Of a stretch of 36,920 bases of DNA, positions 25,748-34,867 are shown piece after piece. The stretch is from Clostridium sp. (GTDB taxonomy: Bacteria > Bacillota > Clostridia > Acetivibrionales > Acetivibrionaceae). The stretch spans positions 1 through 36,920 of the forward strand of contig JAAZML010000129.1 in the NCBI GenBank assembly GCA_012798835.1. The letters run 5' to 3'. Numbering within the stretch: position 1 is the stretch's first letter; each line of letters opens with the position of its first letter. The notes below the pieces were generated by a model. That model searched no databases. It saw nothing but the letters and a program-made list of their open reading frames with translations, and was not told the origin of the DNA. A program made the position numbers and the translations under genes.

Positions 25748-25779
25748 TTGTAATGATTACAAAGTTGTAACTATTACAG
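25748..25779 (+). promoter_or_regulatory. Two tandem Fur/PerR-type operator boxes
   Basis: TTGTAATGATTACAA (25748-25762) is a perfect 7-1-7 inverted repeat matching the PerR/Fur-box layout (TTATAATNATTATAA). A second copy, TTGTAACTATTACAG (25765-25779), is slightly degenerate and starts 17 bases later. Both cover the predicted transcription start of the fur-family gene, which indicates autorepression of the operon. Confidence 0.85.
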
Positions 25780-25816
25780 ATGCTTGGTTTTACCTAATGT
25801 AGGGGGAGGGATTAAA

Positions 25817-26242
25817 ATGGATACATCTGTAGAAGGTATTAAAAAACATTTAATAAATCATAATATAAAACCTTCCCATCACAGGATTGAGATTATGAGA
25901 TACCTCTTACTGCAAAGGAATCATCCGACTGCTGAGCAAATATATAAGGGTTTGATTAAAAGGGTTCCGACTTTATCTAAAACCACAGTGTACAATACCC
26001 TAAATTTGTTTTGCAGTACAAACATCGTGCGCACTATCACCATCGAAGAACACGAAACAAGGTTTGATGCCGATATTTTGGAACACGGGCATTTCAAGTG
26101 TGAAAATTGTGATAAAATTTACGATTTTAAAATAAATAATTTAGATTTTCAAACTACAGAGTTGGATGGGTTTGAAATAAAAGATAAGGATGTTTATTTT
26201 AAGGGCATATGTCCAAAATGCCTTTATGATAAAAAAAAATAA
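25817..26242 (+). CDS. perR: Fur-family repressor, probably PerR
   Basis: The 141-residue regulator (ATG 25817, preceded by GGGGGAGGG) has a winged-helix N-terminal domain ([43 protein letters not shown]) and a dimerisation domain with the structural zinc site made of two CxxC pairs (CENC and CPKC). [17 protein letters not shown] corresponds to the PerR regulatory metal region. It is directly followed by rubrerythrin and preceded by two operator boxes, which supports a peroxide-sensing role over an iron-uptake (Fur) or zinc (Zur) role. Family assignment is certain; the PerR subtype is inferred mainly from context. Confidence 0.88.
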   Translation: MDTSVEGIKKHLINHNIKPSHHRIEIMRYLLLQRNHPTAEQIYKGLIKRVPTLSKTTVYNTLNLFCSTNIVRTITIEEHETRFDADILEHGHFKCENCDKIYDFKINNLDFQTTELDGFEIKDKDVYFKGICPKCLYDKKK

Positions 26243-26259
26243 AATCTAGGAGGTCTATT

Positions 26260-26853
26260 ATGAAGAACTTGAAAGGCACAAAAACAGCTGAGAATTTGCT
26301 AAAATCTTTCGCTGGTGAGTCACAAGCTAGGAACCGTTACACCTATTATGCATCTATTGCAAACAAAGAGGGATACAAGCAAATTCAAAACATTTTTATT
26401 GAAACTGCTGATAACGAAAAAGAACATGCTAAAAGGTTTTACAAGTTTTTGTTAGCTGGGTTTGAGGGTGAATTACCAGCCGAAATCGAAATTAATGCTT
26501 CCTATCCTGTAGCCCAGGGTACAACCCTTGAAAATCTTAAAGCGGCAGCTTCTGGTGAAAATGAGGAATGGAGCGATCTATATCCTGCCTTTGCTAAAGT
26601 AGCTGAAGAAGAGGGTTTTCCAGAAATTGCACATGCTTTTAGAATGATTGCTGATGCTGAAAAAAATCATGAAGTAAGGTTTAATAAGTTGGCGGATAAT
26701 GTCCAAAATGGGAATGTGTTTAAAAAAGGTGAAAAAACCTATTGGAAATGCGGAAATTGCGGTTATATACACGAAGGCACCGTCGCACCCGATGAATGTC
26801 CTGCATGTATCCATCCCCAATCCCACTTTGAGGTGTTTGCAGAAACCTATTAA
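26260..26853 (+). CDS. Rubrerythrin
   Basis: This cytoplasmic diiron peroxidase reduces hydrogen peroxide in anaerobes. The 197 residues hold a ferritin-like four-helix domain with the ligand-rich segments [53 protein letters not shown] (in outline) and a C-terminal rubredoxin-like domain, [12 protein letters not shown] followed by DECPAC. AGGAGG precedes its ATG and only 17 bases separate it from perR, so both form one operon under the Fur-type boxes. Confidence 0.96.
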   Translation: MKNLKGTKTAENLLKSFAGESQARNRYTYYASIANKEGYKQIQNIFIETADNEKEHAKRFYKFLLAGFEGELPAEIEINASYPVAQGTTLENLKAAASGENEEWSDLYPAFAKVAEEEGFPEIAHAFRMIADAEKNHEVRFNKLADNVQNGNVFKKGEKTYWKCGNCGYIHEGTVAPDECPACIHPQSHFEVFAETY

Positions 26854-26870
26854 ATTTACTATAAATGTTT

Positions 26871-26907
26871 TTAGGGAACGGGTTTTAAATTCCGTTCCCT
26901 AATTTTT
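26871..26907 (+). terminator. Intrinsic terminator of the perR-rubrerythrin operon
   Basis: TTAGGGAACGG (26871-26881) pairs perfectly with CCGTTCCCTAA (26892-26902), followed by TTTTT. It also separates the operon from the converging ABC gene. Confidence 0.92.
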
Positions 26908-26958
26908 GCGAATAATTTTGATGCATCCAATTGTTTGTCTACCATTGGATATTCTCTC

Positions 26959-28698
26959 TTATATTTCTTCCCTTTCGGAGTATTGTACTTTGCATAGCTG
27001 CCTATATAACCCATCTAGTTCTAGCAACTGTGAATGAGTTCCCCTCTCAACGATTTCCCCATCTTTTAGTACAAGAATTTTATCGGCTTTTTTAACAGTA
27101 GAAAGTCTATGGGCTATTACTATAATGGTGCAATTTCCCGCCAGTTCTCCTATTGCCTGCTGAATTTGTCTTTCGGTCTCGACATCAACGGATGCAGTTG
27201 CTTCATCAAGTATAAGAATGGGTGTATCCCTAAGGATTGCCCTAGCTATTGATAAGCGCTGCTTTTGTCCCTCTGAAAGTCTCACTCCTCTTTCTCCTAT
27301 TAAGGTATCGTAACCCTCCGGCATTTCTTTTATAAACTCATGTGCCCTCGCTATCTTTGCAGCCCTTACCACCTCTTCAAAAGATGTATTTCTGCTGCCA
27401 TAGGCAATATTATCCGCCACGCTTCCATTGAAAAGGAATACATCTTGGAGAACTATGCTTATTTGATTTCTTAGCGAAGCCACCGTCACATCTTTAATAT
27501 TCCTACCATCAATCTGGATTTCACCAGAAATCGGATCATAAAACCTTGCGATTAGGCTAATAATTGTGGTTTTTCCCACTCCGGTTGGACCTACCAAAGC
27601 TACCATCTGTCCAGATTTTGCTGTAAAACTTACATCTTTTAAAACCGGGCTTTGGGAATCATAATGGAAATTTACATTTTTAAACGCAATCTTCCCCTTT
27701 GAATTTTCAACCGCCACAGCCCCCTCACTGTCAACAATATCAGGCTGTGCATCTATCAGCTCAAAAACTCTTTCGGCCCCTGCTGTTGCCTGCTGAAGAT
27801 CTTCTATAACCCTTGCCAAGGTCGTTATAGGTTGATAAAACAAACCCAAAAACATTATAAAACCTACTATATCAGCAGTATCAACATGCCCTCCCAAGGC
27901 AAGCCATCCACCAAACGCAACAACAATAACCGTCCCTAAAGAGCTAATCATTTCAACCACCGGATGGAACACAGCACTTAGCTTTAAAGCATGAAGTATC
28001 GCTGTTGTATACTTATTTGCTCTTTTTTCGATGCGTCTGCGTTCTCTAGATTGCTGATTGAAAGCCTGTATTTCCTTAATGCCAGATATATTATCCTGCA
28101 TAACTGCATTTAACTCGCCTAACGTGCCTTGAGCCTCCCGAAAATTTGGCAGTATCTTTTTTGTAAATATTCCTCCCCCTATTATCAAAAAGGGGATAGG
28201 TATAAGTGTTAGGGCTGCGAGCAAGGGGCTTATTATAAACAAAAGCACCCCTGTACCAATAAGAACAAGTATATTTGTTACAAGATCCGGGACGGCATGG
28301 GCTATTAAAACCTCAAAGGTAGCTGTATCATTTATTGCCCTTGACATAAGCTGCCCTGTTTGTTTATCATGGTAGAAACCTAGAGATAGTTTTTGCAGCT
28401 GTTCATAGACAGTTACTCTTATATCGGCAACAAGTTTCCATGCCGCTACATGGCTTAAATAGCGATTCAAATAAGTAAAAATGGCCCTCAAAATATAGGC
28501 TACCGCTAGTACAATCGCAATATTGCGTATCATTTCCATTTTATTGCTATCTTCTTTGGATAATACATCAACCAATTGTCTCACCTTCCAAGGCGTTACA
28601 AGGTTGAAAGCCGTTATGGCAAGAAGGCTTATCCCGGCTATAATCAAGTATTTCCAATATTCCCGTCCCTGCTTTAATATACGAATGAAATTGTTCAT
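26959..28698 (-). CDS. ABC exporter, type I (fused membrane and ATPase domains)
   Basis: I start this at the ATG at 28698 (579 residues), with GGGGAGG upstream; an in-frame ATG at 28716 is less well placed. The N-terminal half is a six-helix exporter domain (MNNFIRILKQGREYWKY onward). The ATPase domain has Walker A GPTGVGKTT, Q-loop ISIVLQDVFLF, signature LSEGQKQR, Walker B ILILDEATASVD and the switch histidine in IVIAHRLST. All catalytic residues are present, so it probably works as a homodimer of the MsbA/BmrA type. The substrate (lipid, drug or peptide) cannot be predicted. Confidence 0.93.
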   Translation of the reverse strand: MNNFIRILKQGREYWKYLIIAGISLLAITAFNLVTPWKVRQLVDVLSKEDSNKMEMIRNIAIVLAVAYILRAIFTYLNRYLSHVAAWKLVADIRVTVYEQLQKLSLGFYHDKQTGQLMSRAINDTATFEVLIAHAVPDLVTNILVLIGTGVLLFIISPLLAALTLIPIPFLIIGGGIFTKKILPNFREAQGTLGELNAVMQDNISGIKEIQAFNQQSRERRRIEKRANKYTTAILHALKLSAVFHPVVEMISSLGTVIVVAFGGWLALGGHVDTADIVGFIMFLGLFYQPITTLARVIEDLQQATAGAERVFELIDAQPDIVDSEGAVAVENSKGKIAFKNVNFHYDSQSPVLKDVSFTAKSGQMVALVGPTGVGKTTIISLIARFYDPISGEIQIDGRNIKDVTVASLRNQISIVLQDVFLFNGSVADNIAYGSRNTSFEEVVRAAKIARAHEFIKEMPEGYDTLIGERGVRLSEGQKQRLSIARAILRDTPILILDEATASVDVETERQIQQAIGELAGNCTIIVIAHRLSTVKKADKILVLKDGEIVERGTHSQLLELDGLYRQLCKVQYSEREEI

Positions 28699-28830
28699 AA
28701 TGCATGTCCTCCCCATATAAAAACCAATTACTCTATATTATCAAAAAATGTTCCTGGCTGCAAATATTAGAGCATCGGGTTGGCTTAAAAAAGACGTCTG
28801 GTTTGGTTTTGGACTTTGGGATCCGTGCCT

Positions 28831-28884
28831 AGCATCTTAATATCCCCGTTTGCTACAAATAGCAAACGGGGATATTAAGATGCT
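28831..28884. repeat. Perfect 25-base-pair hairpin between two minus-strand genes
   Basis: Positions 28831-28855 and 28860-28884 are exactly complementary around a four-base loop (CAAA). On the plus strand a T-run (GTTTTTAAATT) follows, which makes it a plus-strand terminator by form, yet no plus-strand gene precedes it. On the minus strand there is no T-run. It sits in the 219-base gap between the reductase and the ABC gene. Confidence 0.9.
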
Positions 28885-28917
28885 GTTTTTAAATTGTATA
28901 TAGGTGCTAAAAATAGC

Positions 28918-30855
28918 CTATATATCACTTGCCACCAAAAACGCCTCGAGATTTGCATCAATAAATTTTCTTGCCTCAATACAATCCCCGATTTTATATA
29001 TCTCATCAAAATCGCCCTTTAGTTCGTGATATAGGGCATCGTTGGCTTTTAGGCCCGTAGCAATAACGACTGTATCGCAATTCATCCTTTTTTTTGTACC
29101 CTCTGAATCTTCAACCATAATACCGGTATCAATGACCTCCAAAAGCCTAAGGCCACCCTCTGTTTTTATTCCCTTGTTTTTAAGAGAGTCTAACAAGGAG
29201 AACCTTGCCATAAAAATAACCCCCTGAGCCACTTCGGGGAGCTTATCTATTATGGTAACATTCTTACCCTTTTGTGCTAGATGTAGCCCTGTTTCACACC
29301 CAACAAGGCCCCCTCCAACAACAATAATATCCTTCCCAGTCTCTTGATCTTTTTTAAGAAGTTTTGTAGCTATTCTGACGTTAGCTTTGTCTATACCAGG
29401 AATTTGGGGAATCATGGGGACTGAACCGGTTGCAATTACAACCGCATCTGGTTTCATCTTTGTTGCAATTTCTTTTGTACCGTAGGTATTGTACATGATG
29501 TTTATTCCCGAATTTTTGACTCTCCTTATTAAATATTCACAGTAGGCATCAACCTCCTTTTTATGTTCTATCACCGCCCCTTCTAGAAGGTGTCCCCCCA
29601 GTTCTGATGTACCCTCAAGAAGCGTGACCTCATGCCCCTTCTCATCGGCCAGTTTTGCAAAAACCATGCCCGCCATTCCCCCGCCTATCACAAGTATTTT
29701 TTTAGGAGTCTTGGCATGGAGAATAGGGCTTATATATTCCTTTCCCAAACTCGGGTTTACACTACATGCCGCAAATTGCCCAAAAAACACTCTGTTTATG
29801 CACTGCATACACCTTATGCAAGGGACTATATCTTCTTTTTTATTGGCAGATACCTTGTTGGGCCACTGGGGATCCGCCAGTAAGGGACGGCCAAGCCCTA
29901 CAAAATCCAACTTTCCCTCTTCTACAAGTTTATTGGCAAGTACAGGGTCTGATATGTTTCCATCGGAAATAACCTGCACACCCGTTTCCTCTTTTACTCT
30001 ATTGGCATAATTAACGGAAACTCCGTCCTCCATGTATTCCGTTGGTATTAAAAGATTCATGTTATCGTAGCTTCCCCGCCTGAGATGAAACGTATCAATA
30101 CCCATATCTCTAAGATTTTCTACGATCTCTATGCTGTCATCCAGCTCCCTACCCCCAGGAAATCCGTGATCAAGTGCCAGCCCCATAATCAGGGGAAAAC
30201 TACTCCCAACATTTTGGCGCACGCTTTCAATGCATTCATTCAAAAACCTCATTCTGTTTTCCAAATTTCCACCATATTTGTCTTCTCTTTGGTTCCAAAT
30301 CGGGGAAAGAAATTGATCCCCCAAATACGCAGTAAAATGAATATAGAGCATATCAAATCCAGCTTGTTTTGCAAATCCTGCAGCCCTTCCATAGGACTCT
30401 ACAAGCCCGCTTATCTCATCGATGGTAAGCTCTCTCGTCTTTATACCTGGCATACCTAGTATTTCTATTTCTGAGGGTCCCACCGGCCTTTTATCCTTTA
30501 GTATTACATCGGCCAACCTTCCCGTACCCGGCGATAACTCAATTGCGGTTTTCGCATCGTACCTGTGTGCCATCTCAGTTATCTCATAAAAATACTTTAT
30601 TTGACTTGCGGAATCCAAGGTAGCATAACCATAGGTAAGCGGATATGGATCTATGCTTTTTTCCGCTTTGACATGAGTGGTTATTATAAGCCCCACCCCA
30701 CCTTTGGCCCGTGCTCTGTAATACTCAAAATATCTTTCCGAAAGCACTGGCGGCTCTCCCATGGTAAACTGTGTGTTCATCGGTGCCATAACTATTCTGT
30801 TTTTGATCTTCGTTTTTCCTATATACCCCGGTTCAAATAGGCTCTCGTAAGCCAT
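28918..30855 (-). CDS. Old-Yellow-Enzyme-type NADH:flavin oxidoreductase with FAD/NAD module (2,4-dienoyl-CoA/enoate reductase family)
   Basis: The 645-residue protein has three parts. An FMN-binding TIM barrel (residues 1 to about 340) begins LFEPGYIGKTKIKNRIVMAPM. A 4Fe-4S site is made by CIRCMQCINRVFFGQFAAC, spacing C-x2-C-x3-C-x11-C. An FAD/NAD(P)H domain has two Rossmann motifs, VIGGGMAGMVFAKLADEKG and VVGGGLVGCETGLHLAQKG. This is the layout of FadH, enoate reductases and BaiCD/BaiH-like enzymes that reduce activated C=C bonds. The usual active-site stretch HxAHGYLxxQFLSP reads HFTAYLGDQFLSP here, with one residue missing and the second histidine absent, so the substrate range is uncertain. 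It stands between ABC exporters, but co-function is not evident. Confidence 0.92.
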   Translation of the reverse strand: MAYESLFEPGYIGKTKIKNRIVMAPMNTQFTMGEPPVLSERYFEYYRARAKGGVGLIITTHVKAEKSIDPYPLTYGYATLDSASQIKYFYEITEMAHRYDAKTAIELSPGTGRLADVILKDKRPVGPSEIEILGMPGIKTRELTIDEISGLVESYGRAAGFAKQAGFDMLYIHFTAYLGDQFLSPIWNQREDKYGGNLENRMRFLNECIESVRQNVGSSFPLIMGLALDHGFPGGRELDDSIEIVENLRDMGIDTFHLRRGSYDNMNLLIPTEYMEDGVSVNYANRVKEETGVQVISDGNISDPVLANKLVEEGKLDFVGLGRPLLADPQWPNKVSANKKEDIVPCIRCMQCINRVFFGQFAACSVNPSLGKEYISPILHAKTPKKILVIGGGMAGMVFAKLADEKGHEVTLLEGTSELGGHLLEGAVIEHKKEVDAYCEYLIRRVKNSGINIMYNTYGTKEIATKMKPDAVVIATGSVPMIPQIPGIDKANVRIATKLLKKDQETGKDIIVVGGGLVGCETGLHLAQKGKNVTIIDKLPEVAQGVIFMARFSLLDSLKNKGIKTEGGLRLLEVIDTGIMVEDSEGTKKRMNCDTVVIATGLKANDALYHELKGDFDEIYKIGDCIEARKFIDANLEAFLVASDI

Positions 30856-30956
30856 TTAATCCCTCCTCAAGCTGCTGTAATATTCATAGTCTATGGGAAA
30901 AACACAAAATAATACACTATAGATAAAATTAGGCTTTGTATCCAATTCACATATAT

Positions 30957-32789
30957 CTATTCCAGTTCCATTTTGCCTGTGTTTAAAGCAAAGTAGCGTC
31001 CCTCCTGATTCATTAAATCATCATGATCGCCTCTTTCGATAATTTCGCCCTGCTCTAAAACCATAATGGCGTTGGCATCCCTCACAGTTGACAAACGGTG
31101 TGCGATTACAAATGTAGTCCTTCCTTCCATCAGTTTATCCATGCCTTCGGCAATGAGCCTTTCAGTTCTTGTATCTACCGAGGATGTAGCCTCATCAAGT
31201 ATTAATATGGTCGGGTTGGCTATTGCCGCTCTTGCAATAGACAAAAGCTGGCGCTCCCCTTGTGACAAATTTTGCCCATCAGCAAGAAGCATTGTGTCGT
31301 AGCCATCGGGTAGTTTCTTTATAAAATAATGGGCATTTGCAAGTTTGGCGGCCGCTATAACTTCCTCCCTTGTAGCATCAAGCCTTCCGTAACGGATATT
31401 ATCCGCAATGGTCTCTTCAAATAAATGGACATCCTGGAGCACAATACTCATGGTACTTCTTAGATCATGTTTTCTTATTTTTGCAATATCAATACCATCA
31501 TATAATATGGAACCGTCCCAAACCTCATAAAAACGATTTATCAGATTTGTTATTGTAGTCTTCCCTGCACCGGTAGAACCTACAAAAGCAATCTTTTGAC
31601 CGGGTTTTGCATAAAGATTGATATTTTTTAAAACCTTCTTTTTCTGCAAATAACCAAAATCTACGTTTTTAAAAGTTATAAAACCTTTGAGCGGAACTTT
31701 TTCATACTTGTCATTTTCTTTGGGAAGCTTCCAATAATCATATCCCTTGTCGGCAAAATCCCTTACAAGGACAACATCACCTTCATCAATTTCTTCTTTT
31801 TCGTCCAATACCCTAAATATCCTTTCCGCCCCTGCCAAGGCAGCAAATAGCATATTAAATTGGTTGGAGAGCATTGTAATTGGCCTTGAAATGGTTCTTG
31901 TATATTGTAAAAACGATGCAATATTTCCAACGCTCATTTTGCCTCTCATAATCAAAAACGCACCAAACATGGATACAAACGCATACAGGACATAAGATAA
32001 ATTTCCCATTATGGGCATAAGCATAACACCATATGCAGATGCATCAGTACTGGCCTTTCGGAGCTCCTCATTTTTCCCCATAAAGGTTTTTATTGCCCTA
32101 TCTTCGTAATTAAAAACCTTTACCACCTTTTGACCGGCCATCATTTCCTCAATATATCCGTTCATATCAGCCAAAGTGGTCTGCTGTGACCGAAAGTTTT
32201 TTGCCGATTTCTGTCCGATGTATTTTATGGAGGCAAGCATAACTATAAGCATAACGACTACAACCACTGTCAATATGGGACTTAAAAGTAACATCATAAT
32301 AAAGCTCCCCACCACCGATACAACAGACAAAACAGTCTGGGATACACTCTGCTCTAGGGATTGATTGAGCATATCCACATCATTTGTGAACGTGGACATG
32401 AGATCCCCGTGGGAATTGGTGTCAAAATACGAAACCGGCAGGTTTTCCATATGCGCAAACATATCTTTGCGAATTTTGTGCACAGTTCTTTGGGCAAGTT
32501 TCGCCATAAAAAGGCTTCCCAAGTATTGCCCCAAGGCAATAGTCACTACGAAAATCGCCATAATAAGAATATACTTCATAAAAATATCTTTGATACTATC
32601 TTTAAGAAAAGAATCAATGATAGGGCTTAGCATAGCATTTGCAGCTATTTGGGCCGCTGCCCCTAGGATCATGAAAAATATCCCGCCATAAAATAAAAAT
32701 TTGTTAAATTTAAAATAAGCAAACAATCTCAGAATAGTCTTTTTTGGATCTTTTGGCCGTAAATGCGGAGGTTTTCGTTGATTTTTCAC
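30957..32789 (-). CDS. ABC exporter half, partner of a heterodimer (consensus Walker B)
   Basis: The 610-residue protein has a six-helix exporter domain and an ATPase domain with Walker A GSTGAGKTT, Walker B ILILDEATSSVD (catalytic glutamate present) and switch histidine IAHRLST. Its signature motif is LSQGERQ instead of LSGGQ. Together with the upstream partner, which overlaps it by four bases, this fits heterodimeric exporters of the LmrCD/BmrCD/TmrAB type with one active and one degenerate ATP site. In the pair, the consensus site would form from this subunit's Walker motifs and the partner's normal FSGGQKQ signature. The start is ATG 32789. The substrate is unknown. Confidence 0.93.
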   Translation of the reverse strand: MKNQRKPPHLRPKDPKKTILRLFAYFKFNKFLFYGGIFFMILGAAAQIAANAMLSPIIDSFLKDSIKDIFMKYILIMAIFVVTIALGQYLGSLFMAKLAQRTVHKIRKDMFAHMENLPVSYFDTNSHGDLMSTFTNDVDMLNQSLEQSVSQTVLSVVSVVGSFIMMLLLSPILTVVVVVMLIVMLASIKYIGQKSAKNFRSQQTTLADMNGYIEEMMAGQKVVKVFNYEDRAIKTFMGKNEELRKASTDASAYGVMLMPIMGNLSYVLYAFVSMFGAFLIMRGKMSVGNIASFLQYTRTISRPITMLSNQFNMLFAALAGAERIFRVLDEKEEIDEGDVVLVRDFADKGYDYWKLPKENDKYEKVPLKGFITFKNVDFGYLQKKKVLKNINLYAKPGQKIAFVGSTGAGKTTITNLINRFYEVWDGSILYDGIDIAKIRKHDLRSTMSIVLQDVHLFEETIADNIRYGRLDATREEVIAAAKLANAHYFIKKLPDGYDTMLLADGQNLSQGERQLLSIARAAIANPTILILDEATSSVDTRTERLIAEGMDKLMEGRTTFVIAHRLSTVRDANAIMVLEQGEIIERGDHDDLMNQEGRYFALNTGKMELE

Positions 32790-34510
32790 TGCCCTACCAC
32801 CCCTTTTTGTTGTGATTCATATATTTCTTTGTATATCGGTGAAATCTTAAGTAAAGTATTATGATCCCCAAATGATTCTATTTCTCCCCCATCCATTACA
32901 ATTATTCTATCGGCTTCCTGAACAGATGAAATCCTTTGAGCAATAATAATGGTAGTTATACCGCCCAATTCTTTTTTGAATGCATTTTGGATTTTTGCAT
33001 CGGTCGCCGTATCGACGGCGCTTGTTGAATCGTCAAGCACTATAATTTGGGGGTGTTTTATAAGGGCTCTTGCGATGGTCAACCTTTGCTTTTGGCCTCC
33101 CGAAAAATTTTCGCCGCCCTGCTCGACCCTGTGTTCTAACCCGTCATCATACCTGGATACAAATTCCCAGGCCTGGGCTATTTTAAGTGCTTTGATGATT
33201 TGCTCATCCGTTGCCTTCTCGTTCCCCCATTTCATATTTTCTCTTAGGGTACCTGAAAACAACGTATTCCTTTGCAGCACGAACGCCACTTGTTCACGTA
33301 AAAATTCGATATCGTATTCTTTTACGTTCACACCTCCAACTAAAATTTCTCCCTCTTCAACATCATAAAGCCTTGGTATTAGCTGAACTAACGTACTTTT
33401 AGATGAGCCGGTAGATCCGATTATACCAAGAGTTTCCCCAGAATTTATGTTAAAGCTTACGCCCTTTAAAGCTTTTTCCTTACTCCCTGGATAGCAAAAA
33501 CATACATTTTTAAAACTTATAGATCCATTATCTAATTCGTTTAATGGATTTGATGAATTCCTTATATTTGATTCCGTGTTCAGTACTTCCTTTACCCTAT
33601 TTATTGATGCCATGCCACGCATTAACTGCATGAAAAACACCGAAATCATTATAAGTGATATCAGTATCTGTGTAATGTAAGTAATGAAGGAAATCAACTC
33701 ACCGTCTCCCATGATCCCTGCGGCCACCTGCTGACCACCAAACCATAATACCGCAATTATTGTAGAATAAATTATAAGGTTTAATATCGGCATAAGTGTT
33801 ATAACAAGGGAAATGGCTTCCAAAATTACATCCCTGAGAGCATCGTTTCTTTTCCCAAATCTTTTTTCCTCATGCTTTTGCCTGTTGAATGATTTTACAA
33901 CCCGAATTCCTATAAGATTTTCTTGTATAGCCGCATTTACCCTATCCACGCTAGTTTGCATCTTCTTAAATAAAGGTGCGCCTTTGATCATAACTATAAT
34001 CAGAAAAAACATCGTAACCGGTATGGAAACAGCAAATATCTTCGCAAGGGATGCGTTTATCGTCATCGACATGACAAGTGCAAAAAGCATTAAAAAAGGT
34101 GCCCTTATGGCTATGCGTAGGCTCATCATGGTAACCTGACCTATGGTATTGCAGTCATTGGTAAGCCTTGTTATAAGTGAGGATACGGTAAATTGATCAA
34201 GGTTTGCAAAGGAAAATCCTTGAATCTTAACAAAGGCTTCTTCCCTTATTCTTGAAGCAAATCCGAACCCCGCTCTAGCCCCGAAATGGGCACTTAAAAT
34301 CCCAAAAATCATGGCTAATAGTGCTGCTAGAAGCATAGCAATACCAACTTTTACAATATAATTGATATCTTGATTTTTAATACCTACATCCACAATTAAG
34401 GACATAAGGTAAGGTATAATTATATCCGCAAGAACCTCCAAAATCATAAGCATAGGGCTTAAAATGGCATAGCCTAAATAATCTTTCATGTAAGGCAGCA
34501 GTCTTTTCAA
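32786..34510 (-). CDS. ABC exporter half, partner of a heterodimer (degenerate ATP site)
   Basis: The 574-residue protein is the first gene of the pair. Its exporter domain starts MKRLLPYMKDYLGYAILSP. The ATPase domain has Walker A GSTGSSKST (a serine in place of the last glycine), signature FSGGQKQR, Walker B IIVLDDSTSAVD, where aspartate replaces the catalytic glutamate, and IAQRISS, where glutamine replaces the switch histidine. These changes make its own site degenerate, as expected for one half of a heterodimeric exporter. The ATGA overlap with the next gene couples translation. AGGGGAGG lies before the ATG. No MarR or TetR regulator is next to it. Confidence 0.93.
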   Translation of the reverse strand: MKRLLPYMKDYLGYAILSPMLMILEVLADIIIPYLMSLIVDVGIKNQDINYIVKVGIAMLLAALLAMIFGILSAHFGARAGFGFASRIREEAFVKIQGFSFANLDQFTVSSLITRLTNDCNTIGQVTMMSLRIAIRAPFLMLFALVMSMTINASLAKIFAVSIPVTMFFLIIVMIKGAPLFKKMQTSVDRVNAAIQENLIGIRVVKSFNRQKHEEKRFGKRNDALRDVILEAISLVITLMPILNLIIYSTIIAVLWFGGQQVAAGIMGDGELISFITYITQILISLIMISVFFMQLMRGMASINRVKEVLNTESNIRNSSNPLNELDNGSISFKNVCFCYPGSKEKALKGVSFNINSGETLGIIGSTGSSKSTLVQLIPRLYDVEEGEILVGGVNVKEYDIEFLREQVAFVLQRNTLFSGTLRENMKWGNEKATDEQIIKALKIAQAWEFVSRYDDGLEHRVEQGGENFSGGQKQRLTIARALIKHPQIIVLDDSTSAVDTATDAKIQNAFKKELGGITTIIIAQRISSVQEADRIIVMDGGEIESFGDHNTLLKISPIYKEIYESQQKGVVGQ

Positions 34511-34867
34511 GATGTTCCTCCCCTTTTTAAAAGCATTACAAAACTCGTGTTTCGGAGTTTCGTACCCTTTATTTTATAAATATTTTTACTATAAATTATA
34601 TTTTAATTGTTTATTCGAATATATTCAATTGTTTATTTAACATTTAACCTAAAAACCCCACTCTATACATTAACCTATTAACGTTCTTTATTCAATAATG
34701 CCACCGGGTATTACCGAAATATTTTCATAAAAAAACAGCGTTTGCACATAAATACATGGAAAGACGATAACGCTGGTATTGACATCATAGCACAAATTGA
34801 ATATTCTAATAATATAAATTTGTATTATAGTATGCCCATATAAACTTGTAAATAGGAGTGTATCAAG
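34511..34867 (+). promoter_or_regulatory. pdxS upstream region with sigma-A promoter
   Basis: In the 357-base divergent gap, TTGACA (34779-34784), a 17-base spacer and TATTCT (34802-34807) make a good promoter for pdxS. Directly upstream, CAGCGTT (34736-34742) and AACGCTG (34769-34775) form a spaced inverted repeat that could be an operator. The left part of the gap (34540-34700) is AT-rich and presumably holds the minus-strand ABC promoter, which I could not place with confidence. Confidence 0.55.

Noticed and set aside
26959-34510. ABC and reductase genes as a natural-product cluster
   Set aside because: No biosynthetic core enzyme, precursor peptide or carrier protein is present; the exporters and reductase are common housekeeping types.
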